A DNA stretch of 64,000 bases from NCBI GenBank assembly GCA_026388255.1, contig JAPLKC010000089.1, forward strand, positions 1 through 64,000. Reading direction: 5' to 3'. The position numbers were made by a program, and so were the translations under genes. The notes beneath the pieces were generated by a model. It searched no databases and was not told the DNA's origin. It saw only the letters and a list, made by a program, of their open reading frames with translations. Positions 39,859 to 49,387 of the stretch are shown in pieces (the stretch's first letter is position 1; each line of letters opens with the position of its first letter). Source of the DNA: Pseudomonadota bacterium (GTDB taxonomy: Bacteria > Desulfobacterota > Syntrophorhabdia > Syntrophorhabdales > Syntrophorhabdaceae).

Positions 39859-40905
39859 ATGAAGAAACTCACGATTGAACCGATAAAGACATCATTGCTT
39901 GAATTGGCACAGACACGACTCGACAGCCTTACAAAACCGATAGGCAGCCTTGGCAGGCTTGAAGAATTTGCGAGAAGACTTGTCGGCATAACAGGTCAGG
40001 AGATCCCGCCTCCTTTTTCAAAAAAGGCGATCTTCACTTTTGCAGGAGACCATGGAGTTACAGAGGAAGGGATATCGCTTTATCCGAAAGAAGTAACGGA
40101 ACAGATGGTATATAATTTTCTCAGAGGCGGTGCAGGCATAAACGTACTTGCAAGACATGCCGGGGCGGATGTTGTTGTTGTGGACATCGGCGTAGACTGT
40201 GATTTTACCGGACAGGCTGGTCTCCTCATAAAGAAAGTCGTCAGAGGAACAAAAAATATGCGAAAGGGACCTGCCATGACCCGTGAAGAGGCAGAACAAT
40301 GTATCGACACAGGTATTGCGCTCGCTATGGAATATGCCGACAAAGGCTATTGCATGTTCGGAACAGGGGATATGGGGATAGGCAATACCACCGCATCCAG
40401 CGCCATTGCAGCGGTCATTTCAGGGAAGCCTGTTGCCGGGGTAACAGGCAGAGGAACAGGTATATCCGACGAAGCCTTGGCACACAAGATCAAGGTTATC
40501 GAAGATGCAATAGCCTTCAATAGACCGGATCCAAAAGACCCGATTGATGTGCTCTCCAAGGTGGGCGGCGCAGAGATAGGTGGGATTGCAGGGATTATTC
40601 TCGGGGCTGCATACCGGAAGATACCGGTGGTAGTAGACGGCTTCATTTCTACTGCAGGGGCACTAATAGCCTATACTATAGAACCGGCAGTAACAGACTA
40701 TATATTCGCAGCACATAACTCAGTGGAAACAGGTCATAAGATTATCCTTGATGCAATGGGCTTACAACCCATCCTTAATCTGGACTTAAGGCTCGGTGAA
40801 GGCACCGGGGCAGCCCTGGCTATGTTCATAATTGAAGGGGGTCTTAAAATATATTGTGAAATGGCTACATTCGATGAAGCAGGCGTTTCAAAGGAACTGT
40901 CGTGA
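39859..40905 (+). CDS. cobT: Nicotinate-nucleotide:dimethylbenzimidazole phosphoribosyltransferase CobT
   Basis: Makes alpha-ribazole phosphate, the nucleotide loop precursor, from NaMN and a benzimidazole or other base. 348 aa, full length. Family landmarks are [17 protein letters not shown] near 17-33, [11 protein letters not shown] near 62-72, [11 protein letters not shown] near 174-184 and the catalytic Glu in [13 protein letters not shown] near 316. An AGGAGG precedes the ATG. It overlaps cobS by 4 bp. Confidence 0.96.
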   Translation: MKKLTIEPIKTSLLELAQTRLDSLTKPIGSLGRLEEFARRLVGITGQEIPPPFSKKAIFTFAGDHGVTEEGISLYPKEVTEQMVYNFLRGGAGINVLARHAGADVVVVDIGVDCDFTGQAGLLIKKVVRGTKNMRKGPAMTREEAEQCIDTGIALAMEYADKGYCMFGTGDMGIGNTTASSAIAAVISGKPVAGVTGRGTGISDEALAHKIKVIEDAIAFNRPDPKDPIDVLSKVGGAEIGGIAGIILGAAYRKIPVVVDGFISTAGALIAYTIEPAVTDYIFAAHNSVETGHKIILDAMGLQPILNLDLRLGEGTGAALAMFIIEGGLKIYCEMATFDEAGVSKELS

Positions 40906-41717
40906 AATTACGAAACATTGCCCTCGCCTTTCAGTTTCTCACCATCATACCGATAAAAACAACCGGTGAGGTTTCAGAAAAAGATATAGCCGATTCTTCG
41001 ATATTTTTTCCTGTTGTAGGGGCTTTTCAAGGGCTTATACTTGTTGTCTTATCTTTTTTACTTATGAAGGTTTTTTCTCCGGAAATAACGGCTGCTATTA
41101 TTTTGCTTGGATACCTTCTAACAAATGGAGGTTTTCATCAGGACGGCCTTTCCGACACATTTGACGGCATTTCTGTAAAATCTACAGGAAATCGGGCACA
41201 AGATATACAAAAGAGGCTTGCGGTAATGAAAGATAGTACAACAGGGCCAATAGGGGTGACTGCCATTGTCTTTTCATTGCTTTTCAAATATCTTTTAATG
41301 AAGGCAATTCTGCAAATAGAGGGGAATGCGTATCTTATCCTTTTTTTAATGCCTATTTATTCAAAATGGGCTATGGTATCAGTCATGTATCGTTCAAGAA
41401 GCGCGCGTTCAGACGGCATCGGCAGGATTTTTCTCGAACATGGAGGTTTCAAACACGTTGCATTCTCTACCCTCCTTATGGTTATTATGGGCATAACGGC
41501 ATTCTATGCATGTGTATATTGCACATCTTCTTCTCAATGGGGAGCAGGCACGCTTATCTTGTTTCTTATCTGTGAAATAGCTGTAATTTATCTCTTTTGC
41601 CTTTTTTTAAGACAAACTTTCATAAATAAATTCGGAGGACTCACAGGGGATAATTTTGGTGCAATCCATGAAATATCAGAAATTGCATTTCTGTTCGTTG
41701 CATTGTTATGGAAATAA
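40902..41717 (+). CDS. cobS: Adenosylcobinamide-GDP ribazoletransferase (cobalamin synthase) CobS
   Basis: Polytopic inner-membrane enzyme, 271 aa, joining adenosylcobinamide-GDP and alpha-ribazole (phosphate). The metal-binding signature [14 protein letters not shown] is near 78-91 and [14 protein letters not shown] near 106. Several hydrophobic helices follow. The start is GTG at 40902, overlapping the cobT stop codon; its end overlaps cbiB by 10 bp. Confidence 0.94.
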   Translation: MKLRNIALAFQFLTIIPIKTTGEVSEKDIADSSIFFPVVGAFQGLILVVLSFLLMKVFSPEITAAIILLGYLLTNGGFHQDGLSDTFDGISVKSTGNRAQDIQKRLAVMKDSTTGPIGVTAIVFSLLFKYLLMKAILQIEGNAYLILFLMPIYSKWAMVSVMYRSRSARSDGIGRIFLEHGGFKHVAFSTLLMVIMGITAFYACVYCTSSSQWGAGTLILFLICEIAVIYLFCLFLRQTFINKFGGLTGDNFGAIHEISEIAFLFVALLWK

Positions 41718-42706
41718 TTAACAACCATATTCTCATTGTTGTATTTATCCTTGCATTCCTGCTCGATCTGGTAATGGGCGACCCCCCGTGGCTTCCGCAT
41801 CCTGTAAGGATCATCGGAAAAGGTATCACCGTACTTGAATATCTGCTGACAAAATCCGCTTCAATGAAAGCACAGGAAAAGCTGGCCGGGATTCTTCTGG
41901 CAGTGATGATCGTTCTTTCAACATTCCTTATAGCCTATATAACAGAGAAATGGATCCTTTTCGGCACACAGGGTATAATCAAATTAGCCGGCATAGTTTT
42001 TCTCGTATATCTCACATCAACAACCCTTGCGACAAAAGAGCTTTTAAGGGCGGGGTTTAACGTTATAGAGGCTCTTAAAGAAGATAATATATTCCTTGCC
42101 AGAAGACATTTAAGCATGATCGTGGGTCGCGATGTGGACAGCCTCGATAAAAAAGACATATTGAAGGCAACGATGGAAACCATTTCCGAAAACTTATCCG
42201 ACGGCGTTATCGCCCCCCTCTTTTACCTTGCGATAGGGGGAATGCCACTCGGGCTTGTTTATAAGGCGATAAACACGCTCGACTCTATGGTCGGGTATAA
42301 AAACGAAAAATATATACGTTTAGGCTGGGCCTCGGCGCGCCTTGACGATCTTGCCAACTACATACCGGCACGTATATCCGGTCTTCTCATTGTATTGTCA
42401 TCAGGTGTACTCTTTCGATCCCGGCAAATCATGCGTTATGCCTTCATAACCATGTACCGTGACGGAAGGAAGCATGCGAGCCCGAACAGCGGTTATCCTG
42501 AAGCCGCGATGGCAGGCGCCCTCGGGGTCAAACTCGGAGGACCGTCAACGTACGGTGGGGTTCTTTTCGATAAACCGTACATCGGCTCCGAAAGGACGGA
42601 AGAATATCTTTCTGCTTCTCTCGATACCATAAGGATCGTAAAGATGGCTTCATTCTTTGGCTTTTTTATATCAATTGGTGTACTATGTCTGCGGGCAATT
42701 TTATGA
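41708..42706 (+). CDS. cbiB: Adenosylcobinamide-phosphate synthase CbiB
   Basis: Membrane protein of 332 aa that attaches aminopropanol phosphate to adenosylcobyric acid. Landmarks are LDLVMGDPPWLPHPVRIIG near 18-36, SENLSDGVIAPLFY near 158-171, NTLDSMVGYKNEKY near 188-201 and the C-terminal HASPNSGYPEAAMAGALGV near 257-275. Its ATG lies within the cobS 3' end and its stop codon overlaps the cobD start (ATGA). Confidence 0.95.
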   Translation: MEIINNHILIVVFILAFLLDLVMGDPPWLPHPVRIIGKGITVLEYLLTKSASMKAQEKLAGILLAVMIVLSTFLIAYITEKWILFGTQGIIKLAGIVFLVYLTSTTLATKELLRAGFNVIEALKEDNIFLARRHLSMIVGRDVDSLDKKDILKATMETISENLSDGVIAPLFYLAIGGMPLGLVYKAINTLDSMVGYKNEKYIRLGWASARLDDLANYIPARISGLLIVLSSGVLFRSRQIMRYAFITMYRDGRKHASPNSGYPEAAMAGALGVKLGGPSTYGGVLFDKPYIGSERTEEYLSASLDTIRIVKMASFFGFFISIGVLCLRAIL

Positions 42707-43773
42707 CAGGTCACGGCGGCGATATCTACGGTTTTGCTGAGAAAAGAATGGATTCCTTGTCTCAAATTAATGTTATAGATTTCAGCGCCTCCATAAATCC
42801 TCTCGGAACGTCCAGAAACGTTATTCTTGAGATAAAAAAAAATCTCAGGCACCTTATCCACTACCCCGATAACAGGGTAAAAAAACTGACCGATAAGATT
42901 GCAGAAACGCTCAACATTGACCCGGAATATGTTTTCTGCGGAAACGGGTCTACAGAACTGATATATCTTATCCCAAGGGTAATAGGATTCAAGAAGGTAC
43001 TTCTTGTTCAACCCACATTCAGCGATTATGAAAGGGCTTGCAGGATAGCATACCCCCAATGCGTTGTAACAGATTATTTACTTGAGCGCAGCAACGATTT
43101 TGACATAGAACCTCAAAAATTGATAAATTACGCCCTGGACAAAAAAGTTGGAGCCGTGTTTATATGCAACCCGAATAACCCGACAGGAAGACTCGTTGCA
43201 AAAGAGGGGCTTCTGGAAATAGTCGAAGCAACACAAAATCAACAAATCTATCTCATCGTAGACGAATCCTTCATTGATTTCTGTCAGGACGGGACTGTTG
43301 CCGGTGAAGTCAAAAACAACCCCTATCTTATTGTGTTGAGGTCAATGACAAAGTTTTATGCTCTGGCCGGTTTACGGCTGGGTTATGGCATCTTTCCGCC
43401 CATCATTGCCGGGATGCTGAAGAAATACAAAGAACCCTGGAGCGTAAATGCCCTTGCACAGGCTGCCGGTATAGCCGCATTGAATGAAAGCTCTCTTAAA
43501 GAAAGGACAATGAAGATCATAAGCAGGCAAAAAAGGATTTTAGAAAAAGGTTTCAGGAATCTCGGCATAGATTATGTCCCTTCCCATGCAAATTATTATC
43601 TTTTGTGCACCCCTCATGCTCAAAGGATTGCCGAAGGTCTCTCGCGCAGAGGCATTATGGTAAGGGATTGCTCGAACTTCAAAGGGCTTGATCACAGATA
43701 TTTACGAATTGCGGTAAAATCACAAAAAGAGAACAGGCTTCTCTTAAAACATATGGAGGAATGCATTGAATAG
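42703..43773 (+). CDS. cobD: L-threonine-O-3-phosphate decarboxylase CobD
   Basis: PLP-dependent fold-type I enzyme, 356 aa, making (R)-1-aminopropan-2-ol phosphate for CbiB. Opening HGGDIYGFAEK, IDFSASINPLG, CNPNNPTGR and the PLP-lysine region RSMTKFYALAGLRLGY (Lys near 219) are all typical. I set the start at ATG 42703, which overlaps the cbiB stop codon as ATGA and gives the standard short N-terminus; an ATG at 42685 would add six residues. A histidinol-phosphate aminotransferase role is less likely in this context. Confidence 0.92.
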   Translation: MTGHGGDIYGFAEKRMDSLSQINVIDFSASINPLGTSRNVILEIKKNLRHLIHYPDNRVKKLTDKIAETLNIDPEYVFCGNGSTELIYLIPRVIGFKKVLLVQPTFSDYERACRIAYPQCVVTDYLLERSNDFDIEPQKLINYALDKKVGAVFICNPNNPTGRLVAKEGLLEIVEATQNQQIYLIVDESFIDFCQDGTVAGEVKNNPYLIVLRSMTKFYALAGLRLGYGIFPPIIAGMLKKYKEPWSVNALAQAAGIAALNESSLKERTMKIISRQKRILEKGFRNLGIDYVPSHANYYLLCTPHAQRIAEGLSRRGIMVRDCSNFKGLDHRYLRIAVKSQKENRLLLKHMEECIE

Positions 43774-44386
43774 AACCAACCGTACACGATTATTTCTCAT
43801 AAGACACGGCGATACAATCGACGAAGAAACAAAAAAAGTCTTTAAGGGAACCAGCGACATACCATTGTCCGAAAAAGGCAGGACAAAGCTGCAAAAGGCT
43901 TCTCAATTTCTCACACGCTATAATTTTGATCACATATATACATCCGCCCTTTCACGGTGTATTGAAAGCGGTAAAATTATTGCCGAGCCACACAATCTTG
44001 ATACAGAGATTGCCGAAGCCTTTAATGAAATCCATTTCGGCATCTGGGAGGGGAGAAGCTTTGAAGAAATAGATGAGGAAAATCCGACAGAATTCCGGAG
44101 ATGGGTAAAAAACCCGGACATTCATACACCCCCTCAGGGCGAACCGCTTATAGATGCCCAACAAAGAAGCGTCGCCATCTTTCACGAGATGATAAACAGG
44201 CACAGAGGACAGAATACCGTCATAGTCACTCACGCAGGCATACTGAGATTGATACTTGCTTCGATCCTTGACATGAAAATATCCGCGATATTCAGGATTG
44301 GCCAGGATTACGGCTGTATTAACATAATAGACATTTACAAGGATGATATTGCTGTAATAAAGCTTCTCAATTTTACTATGTATTGA
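43766..44386 (+). CDS. cobC: Alpha-ribazole phosphatase CobC (histidine phosphatase)
   Basis: Histidine phosphatase of 206 aa with the catalytic LIRHGDT near 10-16, the second Arg/Glu region FGIWEGRSFEEI near 90-101 and the second catalytic His in VTHAGILRLI near 152-161. It removes phosphate from alpha-ribazole phosphate or from cobalamin phosphate. It starts at TTG with GGAGG 6 bp before and overlaps the cobD stop codon. It closes the corrinoid operon; only a weak GC hairpin (CCGGG...CCCGG near 44395-44430) follows. Confidence 0.9.
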   Translation: MNRTNRTRLFLIRHGDTIDEETKKVFKGTSDIPLSEKGRTKLQKASQFLTRYNFDHIYTSALSRCIESGKIIAEPHNLDTEIAEAFNEIHFGIWEGRSFEEIDEENPTEFRRWVKNPDIHTPPQGEPLIDAQQRSVAIFHEMINRHRGQNTVIVTHAGILRLILASILDMKISAIFRIGQDYGCINIIDIYKDDIAVIKLLNFTMY

Positions 44387-44480
44387 TTATTACCGGGACA
44401 CCCGCAAGCGTTTGCCCGGTCGCCTTTAGTGAAAATTGTGTTGTCTGTAAGTAAATGCCTGTGATATATAAAATAATCAT

Positions 44481-44552
44481 GCCGACGTAGCTCAGGGGTA
44501 GAGCAGCTCACTCGTAATGAGCAGGCCGCGGGTTCGAATCCCATCGTCGGCT
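44481..44552 (+). tRNA. tRNA-Thr (CGT)
   Basis: Acceptor GCCGACG/CGTCGGC, D arm GCTC...GAGC, anticodon stem GCTCA/TGAGC with loop CTCGTAA (anticodon CGT, threonine), T arm with GGTTCGAATCC. The discriminator is T and CCA is not encoded, unlike the tRNA-Val in this window. Confidence 0.93.
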
Positions 44553-44655
44553 TTGATATTTCAACAGTTTACAAATCTACCAGAAAAACAACCAATTCAT
44601 TTTGAACTTAAGGGGTGACATAATTATATTGTAGACACACATTTGTCTGATGCCA

Positions 44656-44684
44656 TTGCCAAGACGTTAAAAAGAAGCTATAAT
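44656..44684 (+). promoter_or_regulatory. Sigma-70-type promoter of the second RelBE-like module
   Basis: TTGCCA (44656-44661), a 17-bp spacer and perfect TATAAT (44679-44684), 40 bp before the antitoxin ATG. Confidence 0.6.
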
Positions 44685-44724
44685 AGAATTACTCAATATT
44701 ATCTAAAAGATAAGGAGATATTCA

Positions 44725-44934
44725 ATGACAAAAAGCATTTTGAAGACCAAACCTCAGGTGGTAATGAAAGACGGCAGACCAAGTGCCGTAATAATCGATA
44801 TCAACGACTATCGTGAATTGCTTGAAAAGCTTGAAGACAAAGAAGATCTTGCAGACCTCGAAAAAATACGCGTGGGTGGTATGAAGATAAGAAAATTTGA
44901 GGATTTCCTGACGGAACGTGATAATGTCCTATGA
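44725..44934 (+). CDS. Phd/YefM-like antitoxin
   Basis: A 69-aa antitoxin with the short Phd/YefM/RelB pattern (VVMKDGRPSAVIIDINDYRELLEKLED). AAGGAG lies 8 bp before the ATG. It overlaps the RelE-like toxin by 11 bp. It is located directly downstream of tRNA-Thr and outside the cassette array; no attC-like site is near it, so it was probably acquired separately. Confidence 0.88.
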   Translation: MTKSILKTKPQVVMKDGRPSAVIIDINDYRELLEKLEDKEDLADLEKIRVGGMKIRKFEDFLTERDNVL

Positions 44935-45187
44935 ACTTTATATAGAACGACACGCTGAAAAAGACCTCAATAAACTCCCGCCAACATTATTTTCACAAAT
45001 TGCTGCAAAGATCAAAAAACTTGCTTCCGATCCTCACCCACGGGAAAGTAAAAAAATAAAAGGTTCACTAAAGGACTGGAGGCTGCGCGTTGGCGATTAT
45101 CGCGTTCTTTACGAGATTGACAGTGCAACAAATAAAATAACAATAATGCGCATCAAACATCGTCTTGAAGCATATCGTGATTTATAA
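44924..45187 (+). CDS. RelE-family mRNA interferase toxin
   Basis: An 87-aa RelE/ParE-fold toxin with the usual order: YELYIERHAEKDLNKLP, then KIKGSLKDWRLRVGDYRVLYEI and a C-terminal IMRIKHRLEAYRDL. RelE toxins cut mRNA at the ribosomal A site. ATG 44924 is preferred over a GTG at 44918, giving the normal N-terminus. Cotranscribed with the upstream antitoxin from the promoter at 44656-44684. Confidence 0.9.
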   Translation: MSYELYIERHAEKDLNKLPPTLFSQIAAKIKKLASDPHPRESKKIKGSLKDWRLRVGDYRVLYEIDSATNKITIMRIKHRLEAYRDL

Positions 45188-45390
45188 ACCTTTTCATTTT
45201 TCATTTGCAAAGCATAGGTTGACGTTGAGGTAAAAAGTGTTTGCAATAAAATAATAAAATTAGGAAAATAAAGAATACAATTCAATCTTATATTTTTCAT
45301 TCTTCATTAGCACAGCAGCAGGCGGAGGGATGATCTATCAGCGTAATCAACATATGATTTTCAATCAGAGGGGGTTATCGAAATATTTAA

Positions 45391-45696
45391 GAACATCCCT
45401 ATCATCCCTACACCTTCGGCGGTCATGAAAGGGTGCTTAGGAGGTGTGCAGAACAGGACATCGGCTGGATAATCGGCAAGACCGTCCATGATATTGACGG
45501 CCCCCATCGCTGGATGAGACCCTATTACTATTCACTGAGACGTTTTGGAAATGATCTGAAGGATGCCTGGGTCTGTGGTGAGATGTTTCATAATATGCCG
45601 TATCAAAAACGGCTTCACGAGGAACTTCCGAAATGTCTGAAAATATGTGAAGAGTTTGATATGCTGTATATCGGGTCATATTCCCGCAATGTGTAA
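45391..45696 (+). pseudogene. Remnant or short hypothetical gene
   Basis: An open frame with protein-like composition (HPYTFGGHERVLRRCAEQ and WMRPYYYSLRRFGND), rich in Trp, Tyr, His and Cys. The only start in the frame with company is GTG 45433, yet good-looking protein sequence continues upstream to an in-frame TAA at 45388. This suggests the 3' part of a larger gene that lost its beginning. I recognise no family. Neighbours on both sides are unrelated. Confidence 0.35.
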
Positions 45697-45855
45697 ATAT
45701 TGCAGCCGTTGCACTTGCCGTTGAAAAAGCCTGAGCAGCGGCTGTTTCCGCAAACAATGCTTTTTACGCTTAAATGAGAGATATTGTACTTATTGCACTT
45801 CAAGTTTGCCGATGATATAAATATAAATTAAAAATGAAACAACGAGGAGGAATAC

Positions 45856-46197
45856 ATGGGATTTAACAGGGATATTTATGATTTTGCCGCCAAGGCCGGA
45901 TCGCTTGAGGGTTACGTGTTCCCGAAGGAGATGGAGACTTCTTACCTGGCAGCCTGGATAGGCCATATTGTGGATGGTTACAACATGCTTCCCGAGGAAG
46001 TAAGACGGGAATTTCAGGATTTATGCAACGGTACTATCGGACGAACTATACAGTCTCTCATAACTGTACTCGGAGAAAATCATGAATTAATAATCAAGCT
46101 GAAAAGTATTTTTACAGGCGAATTGCCTTCATCGCCTTATGAGTTCGACCGCAAAAACGTGATAAGCCACGAGGGAAAAGATATTCCTGCACCTTAA
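45856..46197 (+). CDS. Hypothetical protein
   Basis: A 113-aa soluble protein without recognisable motifs, predicted mainly helical (YLAAWIGHIVDGYNMLPEEV, RTIQSLITVLGENHELI). A strong AGGAGG is 7 bp before ATG. It is followed by a convergent sensor kinase. I do not recognise a family. Confidence 0.65.
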   Translation: MGFNRDIYDFAAKAGSLEGYVFPKEMETSYLAAWIGHIVDGYNMLPEEVRREFQDLCNGTIGRTIQSLITVLGENHELIIKLKSIFTGELPSSPYEFDRKNVISHEGKDIPAP

Positions 46198-46243
46198 CAG
46201 AGAAAAGTGGGTGGAAAATCAGCCTGTCGTGCCCTATCCTGTC

Positions 46244-47803
46244 TCATACTCTCGGAAAGATTATTGAAAAAATACTTCCCCCGGAGGCAAAGCACTCCGA
46301 TTTTGATTTAATGTTTTGACAGATGGAAGTCCTGCCCGGGCAGGTGTCCGTATCCGCAGGGATAAAAACACAGCGTGAACTCTTAAAACCAAGGCTAAAT
46401 CCGTGTTGTTCGGAAAAAACCTTCATCCTGAGAAGGTCGGAACCGGAGCCCCCTGCATTGAACATGTATGGTTCTTTTGATGAATACATCTCCGTATCCT
46501 GGGTATGGAAAAAACCTCCGAAGATCATCTTCTTGTTTTCCTGGGAGATTCCGACGCCAAAATCACGGAAGTCTATCTGTACCCCATCACTTATGGAATA
46601 GGTGCTTACTTCAATCCTGCCCTCATCAGGCGTATTCTCAATAGCATTTTTCAGCAGACCGCCGCATACCTTTTTTAAGATACTCAGGTCCACATCTATG
46701 GCAATCCCCTTTTCAAATGTTCGTTCAATCTCAAGTTCCCTTTCTTTTATGGATATAGTTGCCTCATCACAGAGATTGTTCATAAAAGAATCAAGCATAA
46801 TACGTTCTGCCTTTACATCTTCCATCTTGTATAAAGACTCAATACGGTTGTTTATGAGGTTGAAAATCTCTGCTCCGGATATATTTTCCTTCTCTTTGAG
46901 CTCTTCCACAAAATAGACGGCATCCTGAATAATGTTCAATACCTTTTGTTTCTCCTCTGAAGGTTTCTGGTGCAGCACATCATCTATTTTGGTCTGCAGC
47001 TCCCGCAGCCGGGTAACATTGCGTTGCCCGATGGCAATGGTCCGCTCCAGCATTGTAATATTTGCCTCTCTTACCTTTTTTGATACCCGGTCGAGTACCC
47101 CTGAAATGATAGCCAGAGGTGTTCTTAGTTCATGAGAGAGGTGGTTGATAACCCGTTCTTTGGCTTTGTCAAGCAGTTTGAGGTCTTCGTAGAGTTTCGA
47201 GTTTTCAAGGGCAATGGCAATATAGTGAGAAACCGGCGTGAGAAGCTCGATATCTTCCTTTGCGAAATCCCCGGTTTTTTTATTCAACGCCTGAAGTATC
47301 CCGATACACTCATGGGACCTGTTAATCAAGGGAATGCAAAGAATGTTTCTGGTTAGAAAACCGGTTTTTTTGTCCACTTCTCCATAAAAACGGGAGTCAT
47401 TGTAGCAATCATTGATTACCAGAGGTTCCTGGTGCTGAAAAACCCAACCCGCCACCCCATGGTCTACAGGAATTTTGATCTGTTCATCTTTCATGCCTGT
47501 TGCCACAAAAGACCAGAGCTCGTTATTTTTAACGTCATGCAGAAATGCGGTGCTTCTCTCTGTATCAAGGATTTGATTGGTCTGTTCCATGATGATATCA
47601 AAAAGAGCGCTCAAATTCATTTCAGAGATAATGATCTGACCGACCCTGAAAAGCTGGCTCTGTCTTTTAATCCTGTCCCTTACAAACCAGTCTTCATTCC
47701 GCCTCCCCATACTTCTTGTCATTAATTCGTTCTCAAGCGAAACGGTCATTTTACCCCTTTCTGCAAGTAAATATGTAAATAAACGTTTTTCAACCGGATG
47801 CAA
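46244..47803 (-). CDS. GAF-domain sensor histidine kinase
   Basis: A 519-aa soluble kinase. The GAF domain (about 50-200; GVAGWVFQHQEPLVINDCYNDSRF) precedes a HisKA H-box SHELRTPLAIISG near 217-229, then a HATPase with N-box LLKNAIENTPDEG near 377, G1 DFGVGIS near 407 and G2 GGSGSDLL near 443. The C-terminus adds a Cys-containing tail (DTCPGRTSICQNIKSKSECF) before a final FSIIFP strand. No response regulator is adjacent, so it is an orphan kinase. It is divergent from the MFS transporter by 112 bp. Confidence 0.9.
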   Translation of the reverse strand: MHPVEKRLFTYLLAERGKMTVSLENELMTRSMGRRNEDWFVRDRIKRQSQLFRVGQIIISEMNLSALFDIIMEQTNQILDTERSTAFLHDVKNNELWSFVATGMKDEQIKIPVDHGVAGWVFQHQEPLVINDCYNDSRFYGEVDKKTGFLTRNILCIPLINRSHECIGILQALNKKTGDFAKEDIELLTPVSHYIAIALENSKLYEDLKLLDKAKERVINHLSHELRTPLAIISGVLDRVSKKVREANITMLERTIAIGQRNVTRLRELQTKIDDVLHQKPSEEKQKVLNIIQDAVYFVEELKEKENISGAEIFNLINNRIESLYKMEDVKAERIMLDSFMNNLCDEATISIKERELEIERTFEKGIAIDVDLSILKKVCGGLLKNAIENTPDEGRIEVSTYSISDGVQIDFRDFGVGISQENKKMIFGGFFHTQDTEMYSSKEPYMFNAGGSGSDLLRMKVFSEQHGFSLGFKSSRCVFIPADTDTCPGRTSICQNIKSKSECFASGGSIFSIIFPRV

Positions 47804-47915
47804 AAAGAATGTGCTTTAGGGGAAAATTAGCACGGAGGAAAAATACTGTCAAGAATAAACATTTTTCATTTTACTATTGTAAAACAGTAAGGATAGTGTA
47901 GATTGTTTGCACATT

Positions 47916-49337
47916 ATGACAGGAGATGATAAAAAATTATATTTAATTGTTCTGAGTATAGCCTTCGCCTCATTTCTCAGCCGCCTGAATATGTACACTG
48001 TCAATATTTCCCTGCCTACAATCTCCCGAACCTTTAACATCGGAACCGGTGAGGCTTCCCGCATTGTCACTGTATACCTCCTTGTTATCACATGTTTTCT
48101 CATGTTCTTTGGAAAACTTGGCGACAGGGCAGGGCAAAAAAACATGTTCATTGCCGGATATGGAGTTTTTATACTGGGGTCGCTTTTCTGCGGCATATCC
48201 ATAGGGATTACTACGCTGACCATTGCCCGGGCAATTCATGGCCTGGGAAGTTCAATGCTTCTGGCTGCAAGTTTTGCAATCATGGCGCGAGTTGTCCCTG
48301 AACATAAATTGGGATGGGCCTTCGGCATTAATGCATCCGCAACAGCCCTCGGAGTTGCTGCTGGCGCGCCATTAGGCGGTATTATAGCCGAATATTTATC
48401 ATGGAGAGGAGTGTTCCTTATTAATGTCCCTCTTGGAGCAGCCGCCATGATCTGCGCATACAGGTTCATCCCCTCATCGGTTCGCAAGCATGATACACCA
48501 TTTGCCGGTTTTATACACAAATTTGATTTTCCTGGCGCAATTCTTAGTTTTATTGCTCTTTCTTCACTCTTTTACTTCAACGTTGTTGGAAATAAAGATG
48601 GTTGGATTTCATTTAAAACCTTTGCATCAATAGGTGTTTTTCTCATGGCCCTCTTCTTCTTTGTCACGCATGAAAAGAGGCATGAAGACCCTCTTCTGGA
48701 CCTCGGCGCTCTGAAGAACTCTAAATTCACATTTGTATTATCCGCAACAATGACGGCATACATGCTTGTTGCAGGAAATTCCTTCCTCCTTCCTTTCTAT
48801 CTTGAACTCATAAAAGGGCTCAACCCTTCAGGAACAGGAATGGTTGTCCTTGTTTACTCCCTTATTTATGTGTTCGTATCTCCTTATGCAGGCAAGCTTT
48901 CAGACAAAAGAAACCCGGCCATTCTCTGTGTCATAGCCATGGCAGTGGCAACAATAAACACCCTTGCCTTCTCCTTCAGTATAAAAAACGAAGGTCTGAT
49001 TTCTGTAATAATTTTCCTTGCATTGTTAGGTTTCTCCTATGTATTTTTCCTGTCGCCCATTAATAACATGGCCATGAGCTACGCTTCAAAGGGGAAGGAA
49101 GGTATGACATCCGGTCTTCTTAACACAGCCATTAATTTGAGTATGGTCTTCGGTGTTGCCATATTTGAAAATGTTTTCATTGGTTCGCTTGGAAATTTTG
49201 CCCCACACGGTGTAAACCTCCGCCAATTGAATATTCCCGAATCGATATTGCTGGATGGATTCAGCCATACTTACGTGGCCGGGGGGTTGATGTGTCTTTC
49301 TGCTATGGTTTTTTCATTTTTTGCAAAAAAACGGTAA
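47916..49337 (+). CDS. MFS multidrug exporter (DHA2, 14-helix type)
   Basis: A 473-aa inner-membrane proton antiporter of the EmrB/QacA branch, with about 14 hydrophobic helices. Motif A-like GKLGDRAGQKNMFIAG is near 68-83, motif C-like GAPLGGIIAEYLSWRGVFLINVPLG near 150-174 and GKLSDKRNPAILC in the second half. ATG 47916 is preferred to the upstream TTG because homologues begin close to the first helix. The gene is divergent from an orphan sensor kinase that might regulate it, by position only. Confidence 0.88.
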   Translation: MTGDDKKLYLIVLSIAFASFLSRLNMYTVNISLPTISRTFNIGTGEASRIVTVYLLVITCFLMFFGKLGDRAGQKNMFIAGYGVFILGSLFCGISIGITTLTIARAIHGLGSSMLLAASFAIMARVVPEHKLGWAFGINASATALGVAAGAPLGGIIAEYLSWRGVFLINVPLGAAAMICAYRFIPSSVRKHDTPFAGFIHKFDFPGAILSFIALSSLFYFNVVGNKDGWISFKTFASIGVFLMALFFFVTHEKRHEDPLLDLGALKNSKFTFVLSATMTAYMLVAGNSFLLPFYLELIKGLNPSGTGMVVLVYSLIYVFVSPYAGKLSDKRNPAILCVIAMAVATINTLAFSFSIKNEGLISVIIFLALLGFSYVFFLSPINNMAMSYASKGKEGMTSGLLNTAINLSMVFGVAIFENVFIGSLGNFAPHGVNLRQLNIPESILLDGFSHTYVAGGLMCLSAMVFSFFAKKR

Positions 49338-49387
49338 CTTATCCAGGGGATGGATATGTTATCATATTATAATTTAGAGGATATTTT

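Noticed and set aside
44725-45187. RelE-like module as part of the cassette array
   Set aside because: No attC-like sites flank it and it is 13 kb from the array, behind a tRNA gene.
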